Shown one piece after another: positions 10,071 through 20,921 of a stretch of DNA of 64,000 bases. Under the pieces are notes generated by a model that worked only from the letters and a program-made list of their open reading frames with translations, searched no databases and was not told the DNA's origin. Positions within the stretch are counted from its first letter, which is position 1. Each line of letters starts with the position of its first letter. Position numbers and translations under genes: made by a program. The DNA comes from Elasticomyces elasticus (Eukaryota; Ascomycota; Dothideomycetes; Mycosphaerellales; Teratosphaeriaceae), in the NCBI GenBank assembly GCA_035926095.1, contig JAVRQT010000007.1, positions 1,178,001 to 1,242,000 on the forward strand, in the 5' to 3' direction.

Positions 10071-13031
10071 ATGCGTGGCCAAGAGACAAGATTAATTGAA
10101 ACAATGTCTCGACACGAGGATACTAGGACCCGCGACATGAACAGCACTGTCGCACCGCCCCTGGTCAATTGCGTCCACCCTCGCCGCGCTCCTGCACACA
10201 GCTCTGTGTCATTGCTGCACATACCAAGGAACCTGGGCTCCCCGACCGGCCTTAGTGACTCGTGCAGCAGCAATGATTCAACACGGCCTTTGACACTCCA
10301 GGGACTCGACAAAGTAGCCAGGCCAAACCTACATGCCGTGGCGAGGGAAGGTTCTGGCGAGAGTAGTAACGCGGAACAGTGGTTTGAGCAGTCAAACAAT
10401 GCTGTGCGCGAGTACGCGGATCACAACTCTCCGTTCTTCATGCGCCACAACTCATCTTCAGAAACGTCCCCGAATGGCAATCAGGCATTCGGCGGTGTGA
10501 CCGGTTCACGACCCAACCTTATGCGGCTTGGAACAGATGGAAGCAGCACCTCAGACTTTCGTGGTGTCATCGACGACCTAACGATAGAGAACAAGAAGTT
10601 GAAGAGGAAGTTGAAGCGATATGAGAGCCTTCATGATTCGCATCTCAAAGACGAAAAGCTCTTCGAGGTCAGGATACACGGCTTACCAGCGGACAAGAAG
10701 CGCGAATTAGAGGAGACGCTGCGCAAGTTTGCAGTCAGCATAGGTCAGAAGCCTAGCAACGAGTTTCCTTCGGATGGATACCAAACTCTGCTGCCCAAAT
10801 TGCGAGCTCACAAAACGGCGAACTCACAAGCCAATGACTCGGCCTATGCTTCAATGTCCATGTCAGCCTCCGGTCAGGGTGGATCGTCCGCAAGCAGCAG
10901 CAAGTCGCAGGCTTTTCATCCGTCTGCTGCGTCTCGGAGGCAGAATATCCAAAGCTATCTCCACCATATTCCTGAGGGACTACTGCCACTGCATAATCCA
11001 GTCAACATGACGGAGCGTGCAAAGAAGAAGCTCGTTGTCCAGAGGCTCGAGCAGTTGTTCGCTGGCAGGGGAGCTGGCGAGTCCGGCCATCAACAGCCCA
11101 TCCAGCAGCAGGAAGTTTCACAACTCGCTGCTCATGCTGATAGGTCGGAACTAGAAGCACAAGGCCAGCGAGCGCGCAAAGAAGGTATTCGCGAAGCGCA
11201 CATCGTGGCGCATGACAGTAACGACTCGAAGCATGACTCAGATGAAGCGGTTGTTGGACACAAAGTTTCCGGGCATATCAGCCCTGTCCAACCCGATTCT
11301 GCGACAAGGTCGCCATCTCAATCACTGGTTGAGCAGCGACCAACCCGTCCACTCGACCTGGACCCGCAAAGAGCTCAGTACCCTTTGGAGAACATTGCAT
11401 ATTTTCGTCATCTGGGCTTCTCGCCTTCCAATACGGAGTCCGGCAAGCCACTAGAAGAGGGTCACGGCTGGATCTACCTCAATCTCTTGATGAACATGGC
11501 TCAGCTGCACACAATCAATGTTACAGTCGATTTCGTTCAGACTGCTTTGGCTGAGCATAGCGATCGGTTCGAGATATCGCCCGATGGCCGCAAGGTTCGA
11601 TGGAACGGCAGTCGATCTACATCGCAGGTTAGCAAGGACAACGACTTTGCTGGCGCGCGTAGCCCACATAAGCGGCGCAAATTGTCACATGCACACACGC
11701 AACGCCAACCTCACACCGGCGGTAAGGCAGATCGCGCAGTGGGTCCTCACACCGTGCTCGATCAGAGGAGATACGCCTACACGCCGATGTTCTCTCATCG
11801 TGGTACGGATGGTGACAGCTCTGACTCCTCGTCTGACGAAGATGAAGACACCGCCTCTTCCGTTCCTGCACCATTGGCTGCTGGTGACGCATCAGGCATG
11901 ACCGGGTCTGGGGTACGTGCGACACGAAGCCTTCGCAAGAAGGACGATGGACCGATCATCTTCTACAACAACACGCGGTTCTGCACCGACCTGAGCGCCG
12001 AGCACAATTCGGGCAAGATACAGAATCCACCGCCGTATGCAAAATTCGCTGCTCGGCCTTTAGGGGCGCCGCAAGCAACCGCTGCTGTGAACGTAGAAGC
12101 GCGTGGACCCTTGGACGTTGCCGTAAAGTTGCCCGACGCAACGAACCTCGACGAGGGAGAGGGTTCGTCGTCGGCACTGATCTTCCCAGATAATTCGCCG
12201 GCCGAGACGCAGTGTGAAATTCTACCGCTCTGCAAGGCTTTCGATCTTCCCGTGTCTGGGATCGGTGGCGTGTGGCCTGCGGACAACTTCGAGATCAGCG
12301 TTCAAACTCGCTATGTGCATGCCAAGCAAGCCGCTCAGCCGCACGGTCGCAAAGTGCACACAGATAAGGCGCTCCCGCCGCGATTGGAGCATATTCTACG
12401 AGAGAGGCAGGCCCAACAGAGCGCCGTTGTGGCCGTTCGGGAGCAAATCGTGGGCACACGGCGCAGGCAGCTCACACCATCAAAGCTGCCACCTGCGCTT
12501 GGCTTCATGCCTTTCGATGATGGAATGCAAGAAGACAACGAGTCGTGCGTCGACGATGGATTGTCAATGTCACCAGGATCTCCCGGCACTTTCACGCGGT
12601 CACCCGCACCGTTGCCTATGAATCTTCCCGGCGCGGAAAGCGATGAGGACGATGAGGACGATGATGATGACAGCAGTGCTGCCGAATCAGACTCCTCGCT
12701 CGACTTCCTTGCTGATGCACGCAAGGCTGATCCTGACTCCATCCGAGCCCAGGAGCGAGAATACAATATCTTCATGGCTGAGCGTTTAGCGGAAGAGATC
12801 CCGACAGGCAGTAGCGCAGCGACAGCTGGTGGCGGCTCAGGATTTGCGTCTCCTGCCAAAAGGGTCGCTCACGCGGAGTATGAGCGCGCAAAGCAGGCAG
12901 CTCGAGATGCACGGATTACCAGGTCTCAACTGAGGAGGCCTGCATCTAGTGGTAGCTTGCAGTTTGATGGAATGGATCGTGGTAGTGGCCATGGTAGTGA
13001 TGATGCACAGACATCGGATTCTGAGTCTTAG
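10071..13031 (+). CDS. frq: Circadian clock protein FREQUENCY
   Basis: The single-exon frame of 986 codons is close to the 989 of Neurospora FRQ. Features run in the family order. A Ser-rich N-terminus contains HPRRAPAHSSVSL. A coiled coil of about residues 165-200 (IDDLTIENKKLKRKLKRYE) drives FRQ dimerisation. LFEVRIHGLPADKKRELEE follows, then YLHHIPEGLLP with KKKLVVQRLEQLF. The core block PLDLDPQRAQ leads to GWIYLNLLMNMAQLHTINV (about 465). A nuclear signal PHKRRKLSH lies near 531, then FYNNTRFCTDLS and acidic/Ser-rich phosphorylation regions to the C-terminus. FRQ is the negative element of the clock: it binds FRH and casein kinase 1 and inhibits the White Collar complex. The start is uncertain: in-frame ATGs at 10071, 10104 and 10137 are all possible, and conserved sequence begins after the third. 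Neurospora makes long and short FRQ from alternative starts. Confidence 0.93.
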   Translation: MRGQETRLIETMSRHEDTRTRDMNSTVAPPLVNCVHPRRAPAHSSVSLLHIPRNLGSPTGLSDSCSSNDSTRPLTLQGLDKVARPNLHAVAREGSGESSNAEQWFEQSNNAVREYADHNSPFFMRHNSSSETSPNGNQAFGGVTGSRPNLMRLGTDGSSTSDFRGVIDDLTIENKKLKRKLKRYESLHDSHLKDEKLFEVRIHGLPADKKRELEETLRKFAVSIGQKPSNEFPSDGYQTLLPKLRAHKTANSQANDSAYASMSMSASGQGGSSASSSKSQAFHPSAASRRQNIQSYLHHIPEGLLPLHNPVNMTERAKKKLVVQRLEQLFAGRGAGESGHQQPIQQQEVSQLAAHADRSELEAQGQRARKEGIREAHIVAHDSNDSKHDSDEAVVGHKVSGHISPVQPDSATRSPSQSLVEQRPTRPLDLDPQRAQYPLENIAYFRHLGFSPSNTESGKPLEEGHGWIYLNLLMNMAQLHTINVTVDFVQTALAEHSDRFEISPDGRKVRWNGSRSTSQVSKDNDFAGARSPHKRRKLSHAHTQRQPHTGGKADRAVGPHTVLDQRRYAYTPMFSHRGTDGDSSDSSSDEDEDTASSVPAPLAAGDASGMTGSGVRATRSLRKKDDGPIIFYNNTRFCTDLSAEHNSGKIQNPPPYAKFAARPLGAPQATAAVNVEARGPLDVAVKLPDATNLDEGEGSSSALIFPDNSPAETQCEILPLCKAFDLPVSGIGGVWPADNFEISVQTRYVHAKQAAQPHGRKVHTDKALPPRLEHILRERQAQQSAVVAVREQIVGTRRRQLTPSKLPPALGFMPFDDGMQEDNESCVDDGLSMSPGSPGTFTRSPAPLPMNLPGAESDEDDEDDDDDSSAAESDSSLDFLADARKADPDSIRAQEREYNIFMAERLAEEIPTGSSAATAGGGSGFASPAKRVAHAEYERAKQAARDARITRSQLRRPASSGSLQFDGMDRGSGHGSDDAQTSDSES

Positions 13032-13394
13032 ATCAGAAGCTACATCAAACGAAACCATGTGTAGAGTGCTCGACATCATCTCGATACCGTGGTGTGTTCT
13101 GTCTGTGTGTGACGCCAATATTAGGTTGTGACAAGAAGAAAATTAGAGTTTGAATGAATTGTGGCGTTGCTCCTCGACCTCGCATCGCATGTGCATATAA
13201 TCGACATCAGATACTCAATTCCGCCTGTATGCTAAGGAGAGGTGCTGCCGTACGCTTCACACTCCCGCTGCTGTAACGCTGGTGCACGTTGAGATCTCGC
13301 GTCGCTCCGCTGCTTGAGGTCATTCAGATCCTTCCGAGCGCGTGCATCACCCACTGCAACCTCACCTCAACCTCCATCATCCTACTAGAGCACA
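13032..13394. other. Intergenic, promoter of the Zn2Cys6 factor
   Basis: No gene seen. The last 50 bases are a C/T-rich leader ending in ACAATGG at the start codon. Confidence 0.5.
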
Positions 13395-15729
13395 ATGGAA
13401 CACTACCCGCCGCCGGATGATCCAGTCATGGACCCTCAAATCATAGGCTCGCCATATCCACTGCACGCTCCCGAGCCAGCACCGAACCACTCCGAATTGC
13501 CTCAGCAGGAAGACGTGGACGACTTCCTCCGCAAGAAGCGCAAAGCACGAGAGCACAAAGCATGCTACCCGTGTCGGCAGCGCAAGGTCAAGTGCGTTGG
13601 AGGGCGATGTTGAAGTTCTCATATTGCTGTACTAACGCGCCTCGTAGATGTGATCTGTCTCGCCCATGTCAGACGTGTCGAGACCGAGACCACCCAGAGC
13701 TATGCTCGTACCATCCACCAAATAAGCGCCAAAGCGTTGACCCCAACCATCCCCTGATCAAGGCTGAGGAGAACGCGACTGGCCCTGGCTTTGTGACCCT
13801 TGGACGGCCTGAGTTTGATCTGCTGTGTAGCAAGCTCAATGGACTGGAGAATTCGATCGCAGAGCTCCGCCGAGAGCTGAGCAAGACTTCGGCCGACCGC
13901 CACGTACGGCATGAGAGCAGTGCGTCTGCAGGCGCTGTTCACATCAATGGCGATGGCCCGCACCGGAGACCGACCCATACAGACGTTCATGGTACGATGC
14001 TGTAGAGATGTGGAGCCCGTTGTGTGAGAGACGTGCTAATTACAAGACAGGGATTCATACCAAAAATGACGCCGGCCAAATAGTACACTTGGGCGCTGGA
14101 TCGATTCCCGCTATGCTGTATGCTTTAGGTCAGGGTCAAGGCCAGAGTGCAGACGAGAAGATCAAGCTGCAGGAATTCTTGGGAAAGTCTATCCTGCCAC
14201 TTTTCGGGCTTGACAATGAGTCCGCGACGTACCCCTTCGTGGACCTGTGGGGCCTTCCGCACGGCTCTATTCAACGTGCTCAAGAGCTCGCCAAAGCATT
14301 GCCCAGCGATGCGCAGTGTCTGCAGCTGTTCCGATGCTATCGCGACCTCGGCTGGGTGATCTACCCTGGTGTAGCGGACATACCTCTGCTGGAGCAAGAC
14401 ATCACAGCCTTTCTTGTCAACCGCGCGGCGATGGCTGGTTCTATGGATGGCGTGACCGAGCAGAGTATCTACGGACAGACGTACTACTGGCTGGCTGTGC
14501 TCTTTGCCGTGCTTGGAAGTGGAGCTCAATGCAGTGCTATGCCACGCCGAGAACGCGAGCTTACGTCTCAGGTCTACAGTAAGTGCAAAAAATGCTATGA
14601 AGCCGAACACGCTTACTGACAAGGAACAGTGTGCTGCAGCTTCGAGTGCCTGCGCTACACCAACTTCCTGTCACAGCCGCATCTTGAAAGCATTCAAGCA
14701 CTGATCGTTATCGGCAACGTGATAGCCAACAACATGAACGCGGGCACAGCATGGAGTCTGCTCGGTCTGACTATCCGACTCGCACAAGGCCTGGGTCTGC
14801 ATCGGGACTGTCCGCCTAATGTACCAACAAACGTCACTCTTCCGCGCTCAAAGACTTGGTGGGCAATAATCTGGCAAGACAGTCTGCTGTCCATGACGTA
14901 CGATCGAGCCAGCACGACTGGTGATATTGCCAGCAACTCCATGCCCATGCCCCAGCACATATCGGACGTTGGCGCCTACCATTCGACGATGTACCAACTG
15001 TGCAAGGTGGGTCTTGATATTGTGCGGGACCGTGCCCTCAGGATGGACCCAACCGAGCAATATAATCGCATCTTGCGGCATCGCGACGAGATCTCAAACA
15101 TTATGCGTGATTCGGCCGATTATCTGCGCGATTCACGGAAGTGCACGTCTACCAAGGAGACATTGGAGCACTGGGGCTTGTATCTGCACTCCTCGTACGC
15201 ACTCTCCGAGCTCTACCGGCCAGCCATCAGTCCCAGCGCATCCAATCCGGAGATAGCAAAGGCATTCAGAACGCTCTGCATCGACAACCTTATTAATACA
15301 GTAGAGTCGTACCTGGGACTCAACAACATCACTTCGTTCGCCAGGCAGTCATGGGCGGCAATGCATCGCGCCTTGAGTAGCGCCCTACTGCTTGGCATCT
15401 TAGGCGAGCATACACGCAGCGAGCGTGCTAGACGACTGATCGGCCGCTTTATAGCTGTGATAGGCGACATCGCAGACTCTGTCGATCCGCAAGAGATCTC
15501 GGCGCCCGTACAGCGAGGACTAGCAGCGCTGGGCAGACTGAAGATACAGTATGGCAGAGACGGCGTGGCGCTGCAGGAAGACGGATTGCCCAAGCTCGAC
15601 CATTCGACTTTGTTCAACACGCCTGCGCAATCCGATCACAGCAGTCAACTCGGCGACGACCACTCGCCATACTCTGTGTTGAACAGTATACTGTGGGGCG
15701 AGACGCATCCGGAGATGTTGGGTTTGTAA
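13395..15729 (+). CDS. Zn(II)2Cys6 transcription factor
   Basis: Exons 13395-13591, 13648-13991, 14051-14578 and 14630-15729 give 722 residues. The Zn2Cys6 cluster is rebuilt only when intron 1 is removed: ACYPCRQRKVKCDLSRPC followed by QTC and ELC (about residues 56-90), with the six cysteines in the fungal spacing. Basic residues precede it (RKKRKAREHK). A short coiled coil (LNGLENSIAELRRELSK) follows as a likely dimerisation element. The middle homology region begins near GAGSIPAML and continues through the fungal-specific transcription factor domain, with RLAQGLGLHRDC as its most recognisable motif. It is presumably a nuclear pathway activator or repressor. No target is suggested by the neighbours. 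All introns are 51-59 nt. Confidence 0.9.
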
Positions 15730-16486
15730 GAGTAGGACGTACTTGAAAGCTAATCCACTTGTTATCGTCGAGACAAGAGAGCGAGCTGCACGACTGGGGA
15801 GGATCCGAGTCTCATGTAAGCCATGACAGCCTCATGTACATTTGAGAGTAGCTATGGAAGTACATACGACCTGCATGGACATTTTGTCGAAAGCAGACAC
15901 AGGTCCGTCTACATGCCGCCTTTATTTTCGTCATGCTCGGTATGTGGAGACAGTATACTCTCGGCTCCGCGCCCGAGGTGCTGGGGAAGCACCAACAAGC
16001 CTCACGCTAAGCCTTTGCCAACGACGGAAGAGACGGGGCAGCAACCTTCGTGAAGTCACTCACGAGCCAATCCTTCACTTCACGCCGCACACCTGCTTGC
16101 CAAATCCATCAATCACAATCGTCAGCGAGCAGTACTCCTCGAGCTTTTGTCCGTGATGTGCACAGATCTGTCCAGATGGAGTCACGGTCCGTTGGCACCC
16201 CGACAGGACAAGCGCCTATGCAGCCACAAGGCATTCCTTCGGATACGACGGCATCGAGTACAACGTCCGCGATGTGACCTCGTAGGATGTACGCTTGCAT
16301 GCGATAATCCTGAATGTCTTCCATATGATCCCCACAAACATTCACTCAATCTCATTGGCATAATTGACACAAGCGTTTGCGACCTCCTTAGCAACAACAT
16401 CACACACAATACACTCTGACGCACCAATCTTTGTGAACACACGGAATCTTGCTGCACCCAAAGCTCATCACAAAACACCAACCAAC
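15730..16486. other. Intergenic, no gene seen
   Basis: Only short overlapping frames are present. The segment just before 16487 is A/C-rich (ACACCAACCAAC) and looks like a 5' leader. Confidence 0.5.
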
Positions 16487-16810
16487 ATGGGCAAGAAAGC
16501 TTGGGTCATTCCCGTTGCAGTCCTGGGCGCCATCGTCGCTCTGGGACTCATCTTCGTCTGGTGGTGGTTCCCACGCGCGTGGAAGAAGGGCGATAAGGAT
16601 GACATGGTGGAGCGGAATGAGTTGGCTGGCCCCGCGAGAGAGGCGCAGAGGCAGCACAACCGAGACATCATCGAGCGGTACACGAGAGCATTGGCGATCG
16701 AGAGGGGAGAGATAGTGGAGAACGGGGTCGACTCGGGCACGCAGCCACCACCGCCGCCAGCGTACGATCACAAGACGGGTACAGAGGCGCAGGTTGCCGA
16801 GAATCGATGA
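16487..16810 (+). CDS. Small single-pass membrane protein with PPxY motif
   Basis: A 107-residue protein starts at ATG 16487 after the leader ACCAACATGG. The upstream extension of the frame lacks an ATG. A single hydrophobic segment of about residues 7-27 ends in WWWF and is followed at once by a basic stretch (RAWKKGDK). The type I/III orientation would place the charged tail in the cytosol. The tail is helical and charged and ends with PPPPPAYD (about residues 86-93), which contains a PPxY motif of the kind bound by WW domains of Nedd4/Rsp5 ubiquitin ligases. Small membrane proteins with PY motifs act as Rsp5 adaptors in fungi. That role is an inference here. No named family is recognised. 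Confidence 0.7.
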   Translation: MGKKAWVIPVAVLGAIVALGLIFVWWWFPRAWKKGDKDDMVERNELAGPAREAQRQHNRDIIERYTRALAIERGEIVENGVDSGTQPPPPPAYDHKTGTEAQVAENR

Positions 16811-17414
16811 TAAGCGTGGGTAGTGCTGGCGTTTGAGGATGGGAAGGACGATGGCTTTCTCTATGATGCTGGCCGTGGGCTTGGGCATTTGGTTATGCTC
16901 GACCTGGTTAACTCTACATGAAAGACGAACCGCAGACTATCGGTGGCTGGCATGCTCGTCTGGGCTGAGTCTGCGAGCTACAGGCTGCCGATGAATTACT
17001 CGAAGGCCCGAATAAAGTCAACAGGCATGGATCAACAACGCACGAGGTGCGCGACAATGAAGCATAAACGGTGATTGCGTGTGCCGAAGCGGGACACATA
17101 GAGCAGTCTCCGTAGCTTGCGAATCATGAGGCACGACGAAGTGTCGCTGCCGAATTACGAGTCTTGGTTCAATGCGCTCCGTCCCCCTGATATCATTGCG
17201 TGATTCGAAGGTCTGCTTGACCTCCATAACGCTAGTACGATGACTATTCCAGCTGCGGTACTCGCAGATCAATGTACAAATGGTATGCGCGGCTGACAGT
17301 ATACAGAAGCCCTGTTGCCTAACCACATAATCGAGTACTTGGTTGGTTATTTGCTTGACAACGCTTCCTCAAGCGACTCATGAGGTCACAACGAAAATCT
17401 GATGGTCGACTGAA
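16811..17414. other. Intergenic, no gene seen
   Basis: This is the spacer between convergent genes (membrane protein and F-box-like gene). No coding or repeat signal was recognised. Confidence 0.5.
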
Positions 17415-18257
17415 TCAATCAACCAAGCCCTTGTGCATAGCGTTTACAAAGCAGCGAGCGGGCGCGCGTCCCCGAAGTGTCGACCACAAGTCTGTCGCTC
17501 TCATGTGATTAGCTTCAAGCAACCGAACTGCTTCGGCGGAGACGTCCTCCCAAGTCTCATCAACCTGATCCTGCGCCCTGATGTCGAACGTGCGCCCTGC
17601 CCATCGGCCTCTGTTACCCTCGCCTTGCGCAGTCCATTGCATGAAGCAGCAGAGTACTTCACCAAGGCTGTACGCGTATGCTGAGCTTGCGACGAAATCG
17701 TCCCGCACGTACTCTTTAAGATCGAGACAACGTAACACACCAGGAGACTGTGCATCCGAGGCCGGGAAGAATACGAAGCGGTCCAGCAATTCGATCTCGT
17801 CGGGATTGAGGCGGTGAAGAAGTCCTGGACGTGTAAGTTGAGTTGACGGCTCACGCCCGAAACCTGACCGCTTTCGCTTTCCAGTGCGCGGCAACCTTCT
17901 GCATTGGTCCACCTTCATGTTATATAAAAGGTTCTTCACAAACTCTTCGTAGTAGTCTCGACCCACCGCATCAACAGCGTCACGGTGATTTACGGCCATG
18001 CCTCGGGCTATGGCTATTCGTGTGACCTCTTCATCTAGACAAGGCGGCATCTCGGTCGCGGAATCACCGACAGTGATGAGCTGGTGTCCAGCCCATGGCG
18101 CCTCGATGTTGACGATTGCCTGAGAAACCATCGGAGCTGTCAGCCGGAGAAAGTAAGAACAGCTCAAGGCAAGACAGATGAGTGGTGGTCCGACGGGCAC
18201 CCAATTGACGATGGAATCGACTAGTTCCTGAGGCAAGCTGATCAACCTGCTGACCAT
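17415..18257 (-). CDS. F-box-like protein, paralogue of the 26.1-kb gene
   Basis: A single-exon frame of 280 residues. The N-terminus (LISLPQELVDSIVNWV, then LICLALSCSYFLRL) matches the F-box pattern LPxEL...I...L..L..SC..F, so the protein may be a substrate receptor of an SCF ubiquitin ligase. The rest is not a known repeat domain. The protein is clearly related to the gene at 26089-26850: both share APWAG near residue 53, LRC(L/V)DLKE(Y/F)VRDD, YSLGEVLCCF and RWAGR..DI, and the start codons align exactly. The C-terminal 25 residues here have no counterpart in the paralogue. Only the N-terminal F-box is recognised, so any ubiquitin role is inference. Confidence 0.72.
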   Translation of the reverse strand: MVSRLISLPQELVDSIVNWVPVGPPLICLALSCSYFLRLTAPMVSQAIVNIEAPWAGHQLITVGDSATEMPPCLDEEVTRIAIARGMAVNHRDAVDAVGRDYYEEFVKNLLYNMKVDQCRRLPRTGKRKRSGFGREPSTQLTRPGLLHRLNPDEIELLDRFVFFPASDAQSPGVLRCLDLKEYVRDDFVASSAYAYSLGEVLCCFMQWTAQGEGNRGRWAGRTFDIRAQDQVDETWEDVSAEAVRLLEANHMRATDLWSTLRGRAPARCFVNAMHKGLVD

Positions 18258-19075
18258 GCTGATATCACGTTTCGGTCGGTGGAGGGAGAGCTGTTCCTAT
18301 TCAGATACATACTTGACCGTGCGTGCTCTCGCCACGGCATTGGCACTGAATCTATACGATCTCAAGCGAGGTACTTTCAGTGCCTTTAGCAAATGCTCGC
18401 ATTGCCGTCCATTCAAGATCTCACACAACTTGCTTTGAGTAAGCTTTTCTGCCTTGTCAATGTTGATAAGGCTATAGCTCTGTGCCCTGTTTGCCATTGT
18501 GTAACTTGTTAGTGCTCGAGACTCGAAGCTTTGCTGAAGTGCCATGTTAGAAGCTTGGCACGAATCCACTTTCACATGCAAAGTGACAACGAAAATGAGA
18601 AGACAGTATACAGCTACACACAGCACATCCCACACCTAAACGCCCATTAATTCCACACCCCATTTCGCTTTTCCACTCAAAACACATCACACAGTATCGC
18701 ATCCCAGATCCCCATCATCCCTGCAGTAACAAACGCCGTGCATCTATGCAATAGTACAGCATAGCATAGCATCGGTCCGCTGCAGGTCGGGTATCATTTC
18801 CTTGCGATGACGAAGAAAGAAACACACTTCGCAGCATTACCGTCAAAGTCCTCTCCAGTGATGGTAAAGTCGATGATGGCCAGGAGTCTCCCGTCCTTCC
18901 CTCCAGCGCTTGGGTCTGGGAGTAGGGGTCCCGGAAATGCCGCGCAGTGATTTGAAGAGTTGAGCAAGCAAGCAAGCAAGTAGGCAGTACAGTCGTAGTC
19001 CATGCGCCGGTTGAAGCAGTAGTCGTCCATGAAGATCAGACTGCCGTCCACGTTATGTATGTCGACTCGTTCCAT
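18258..19075. other. Intergenic with short tandem repeats
   Basis: No supported gene. A short (CAAG)n-type repeat occurs near 18962-18983 and a triple CATAG near 18758-18772. A 93-codon minus-strand frame at 18794-19075 lies directly downstream of the FPR4 stop and is judged to be its 3' untranslated region. Confidence 0.45.
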
Positions 19076-20681
19076 CTATTTCCCCTTGTTCAACTCGATC
19101 AACTTGACGTCGAAGATGAGGGTCGAGTTGGGCGGGATGTCCTTCCCTGCGCCCTTAGCGCCGTACGCATGCTGCGCCGGGATCGTCACACGCCTCTCAC
19201 CACCGACACTCATACCCGCGATACCGATCTCCCAGCCCTTGATAACCTCTCCAGCGCCCAGCTTGAAGCTGAAAGGCTTGCCCTTCTTGTTCGAGTCGAA
19301 GACCTTGCCGTCCTTAGCCAGCTTGCCGATGTAGCGCATGCCGATCCTGTCGCCCTTCTTTGCAGCAGGGCCGGAGCCGAGCTTCTTGTCGTCAATGGTT
19401 ACACCCTGCACGGTCTTGACACCGAGGGAGGCCTTGCCCTTGTCGTCGGCGGAGGCGGTCTTCTCGGCAGCACCCTTGGTGGGCGTAGGGCCTTGCTCAA
19501 GCTCCTTGGCGAACGAGACCTTCTTGTCAGACTTGGCGGAGTTCGGGGCCTCGACCTTCGCGTCTTCGGCCTTGGTTGGGGCAGCGGTAGCGGTGCCGTC
19601 GTTCTTCTTCAGCTTCTTGAGCTGCTTCTTGCTGAGCTTGGGCTCGGCGGCAGCGTCGCCGGCAGTGGCAGGGACCGCCTTCTCAATCAACTCGTCCAGG
19701 GTCTGAGGCTCATCCTCAGCGGCGCGCTTCTTGCTCGTCTTCTTGTCAGACTTCTTGTCAGCGGCAGCAGCGGCCTTCTTCGGTGCCTCAATGAGCTTAG
19801 GCGCCGCCTCCTCCTCGTCATCTTCGCCGACCTCAGTGATGCGCGGGTCCTCCATATCGTCCAGCTCGTCCATCTCCTCGTCGTCGAGCTCATCCTCGCT
19901 GGGCTCAAGGTCGTAGTCCTCGTCCGACTCATCATCTGGGTCGTACATCTCGTTGTGCTGGTGCTCGGGCTCGACGTAGTTGCCAGTCAGGAAGATGCTG
20001 TGGGTGCCAACGACCTTGAAGAAGACCATCTCCTTCTCGCCGATAGTAAGGTCGAGGGTCTGTTGGTAGTTCTAGGCGACTGTTAGCAGTGAACGTGGGC
20101 AGCTAGGGTGAAGTGTAGGCTACCTTCTCAGGGTCGAGGGTGCAGATCACAAACTCCTCGACCAGATCCTCATCGTCCTCGTCGCTGTCCTCCTCACTGT
20201 CCTCATCCTCGTCGCTAGCAGGCCTCTTGCCCTTTGCCTTCTTGGATACGCCGTTCACGCCGTTGGTCTGCGGCTCGTCGACATCCATGCTATCAGACTC
20301 CTTGAGCTTCTTCATGAGAGCCGCGATCTTTGCGTTCTTGCTCTTGCTCGGATCGCTTGGTCCACCGTTGACCTCCTCCTCGTCATCCTCGTCGCTGTCG
20401 CTGCCACCTCCACCGAGCATCGCATCCATCTCATCGGCATCGAAATCCTCCTCATCGTCCGAGTCCTCATCGTCGTACATGTCCTCAGGATCGAGAGGCT
20501 GGCGGATGATCTTGAGTGTGGCGCGCGGGATAGCACCATCCTCACCCTGAGGAATGGCGGTCGGGTCAATGGCAGCCATGGTGATGCGGAAGGCTGCTGG
20601 GACGTCCCCGCCTGCGATCACAGCGCTGCCATCTGGGACGACCTCTTGGCCGAACATGGCCATGGGGAGCATGCCGGACAT
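19076..20681 (-). CDS. FPR4: Nucleolar FKBP-type prolyl isomerase, Fpr3/Fpr4-like
   Basis: Two exons (minus strand 20681-20124 and 20071-19076, intron 52 nt) give 517 residues. The N-terminus is a nucleoplasmin-like fold region (PMAMFGQEV to LKIIRQPLDP), followed by long acidic tracts of Asp/Glu/Ser, another core segment (LDLTIGEKEMVFFKVVG), a second acidic stretch and Lys-rich runs. The C-terminal 110 residues are an FKBP domain with KKGDRIGMRYIGKL, GEVIKGWEIGIAGM, GGERRVTIPAQHAYG and FDVKLIELNKGK. Yeast Fpr4 isomerises prolines on histone H3 and acts as a histone chaperone in the nucleolus, and the same architecture is complete here. It is divergent from REV1 with only 240 bases between the start codons. 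The Fpr3/Fpr4 choice is a single-orthologue convention. Confidence 0.93.
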
Positions 20682-20921
20682 TGTGGTGTATCTGTGTGGT
20701 GTAGGGGTATTGAGCCGACCTTTGTTGGTCTGTAGTGAGTGTTGTGGTTGAGGGTTGTACGAATGTTCGAATGAATGTTCTCAGAGAGAACTTGAAGCTT
20801 TAGAACTTTTTCTTAACCGCGCCGAACACGTGACAGCCAACGTCACCTCTTCTTTGTGGGGAGCGATTGCCTGAACAAGGTCGCGTACATCAACCTGACA
20901 TGCCATGCTAGACATCATACT
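20682..20921. promoter_or_regulatory. Shared divergent promoter of FPR4-like gene and REV1
   Basis: Only 240 bases separate the two start codons, which read outward on opposite strands. This segment must hold both promoters and leaders. A CACGTG core lies at 20827-20832. Confidence 0.55.

Noticed and set aside
12335..12859. Minus-strand frame opposite the frq 3' part
   Set aside because: Poly-Ser frame produced by acidic codons on the other strand. Antisense frq RNA is known in Neurospora but is non-coding and cannot be judged here.
18794..19075. 93-codon minus-strand frame after the FPR4 stop
   Set aside because: It lies in the expected 3' untranslated region and has no recognisable feature.
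19055..20086. 343-codon plus-strand frame opposite the FPR4-like gene
   Set aside because: It is antisense to acidic and Lys-rich repetitive codons. It is Leu/Val/Gly-rich with no motif and no transcript-like structure.
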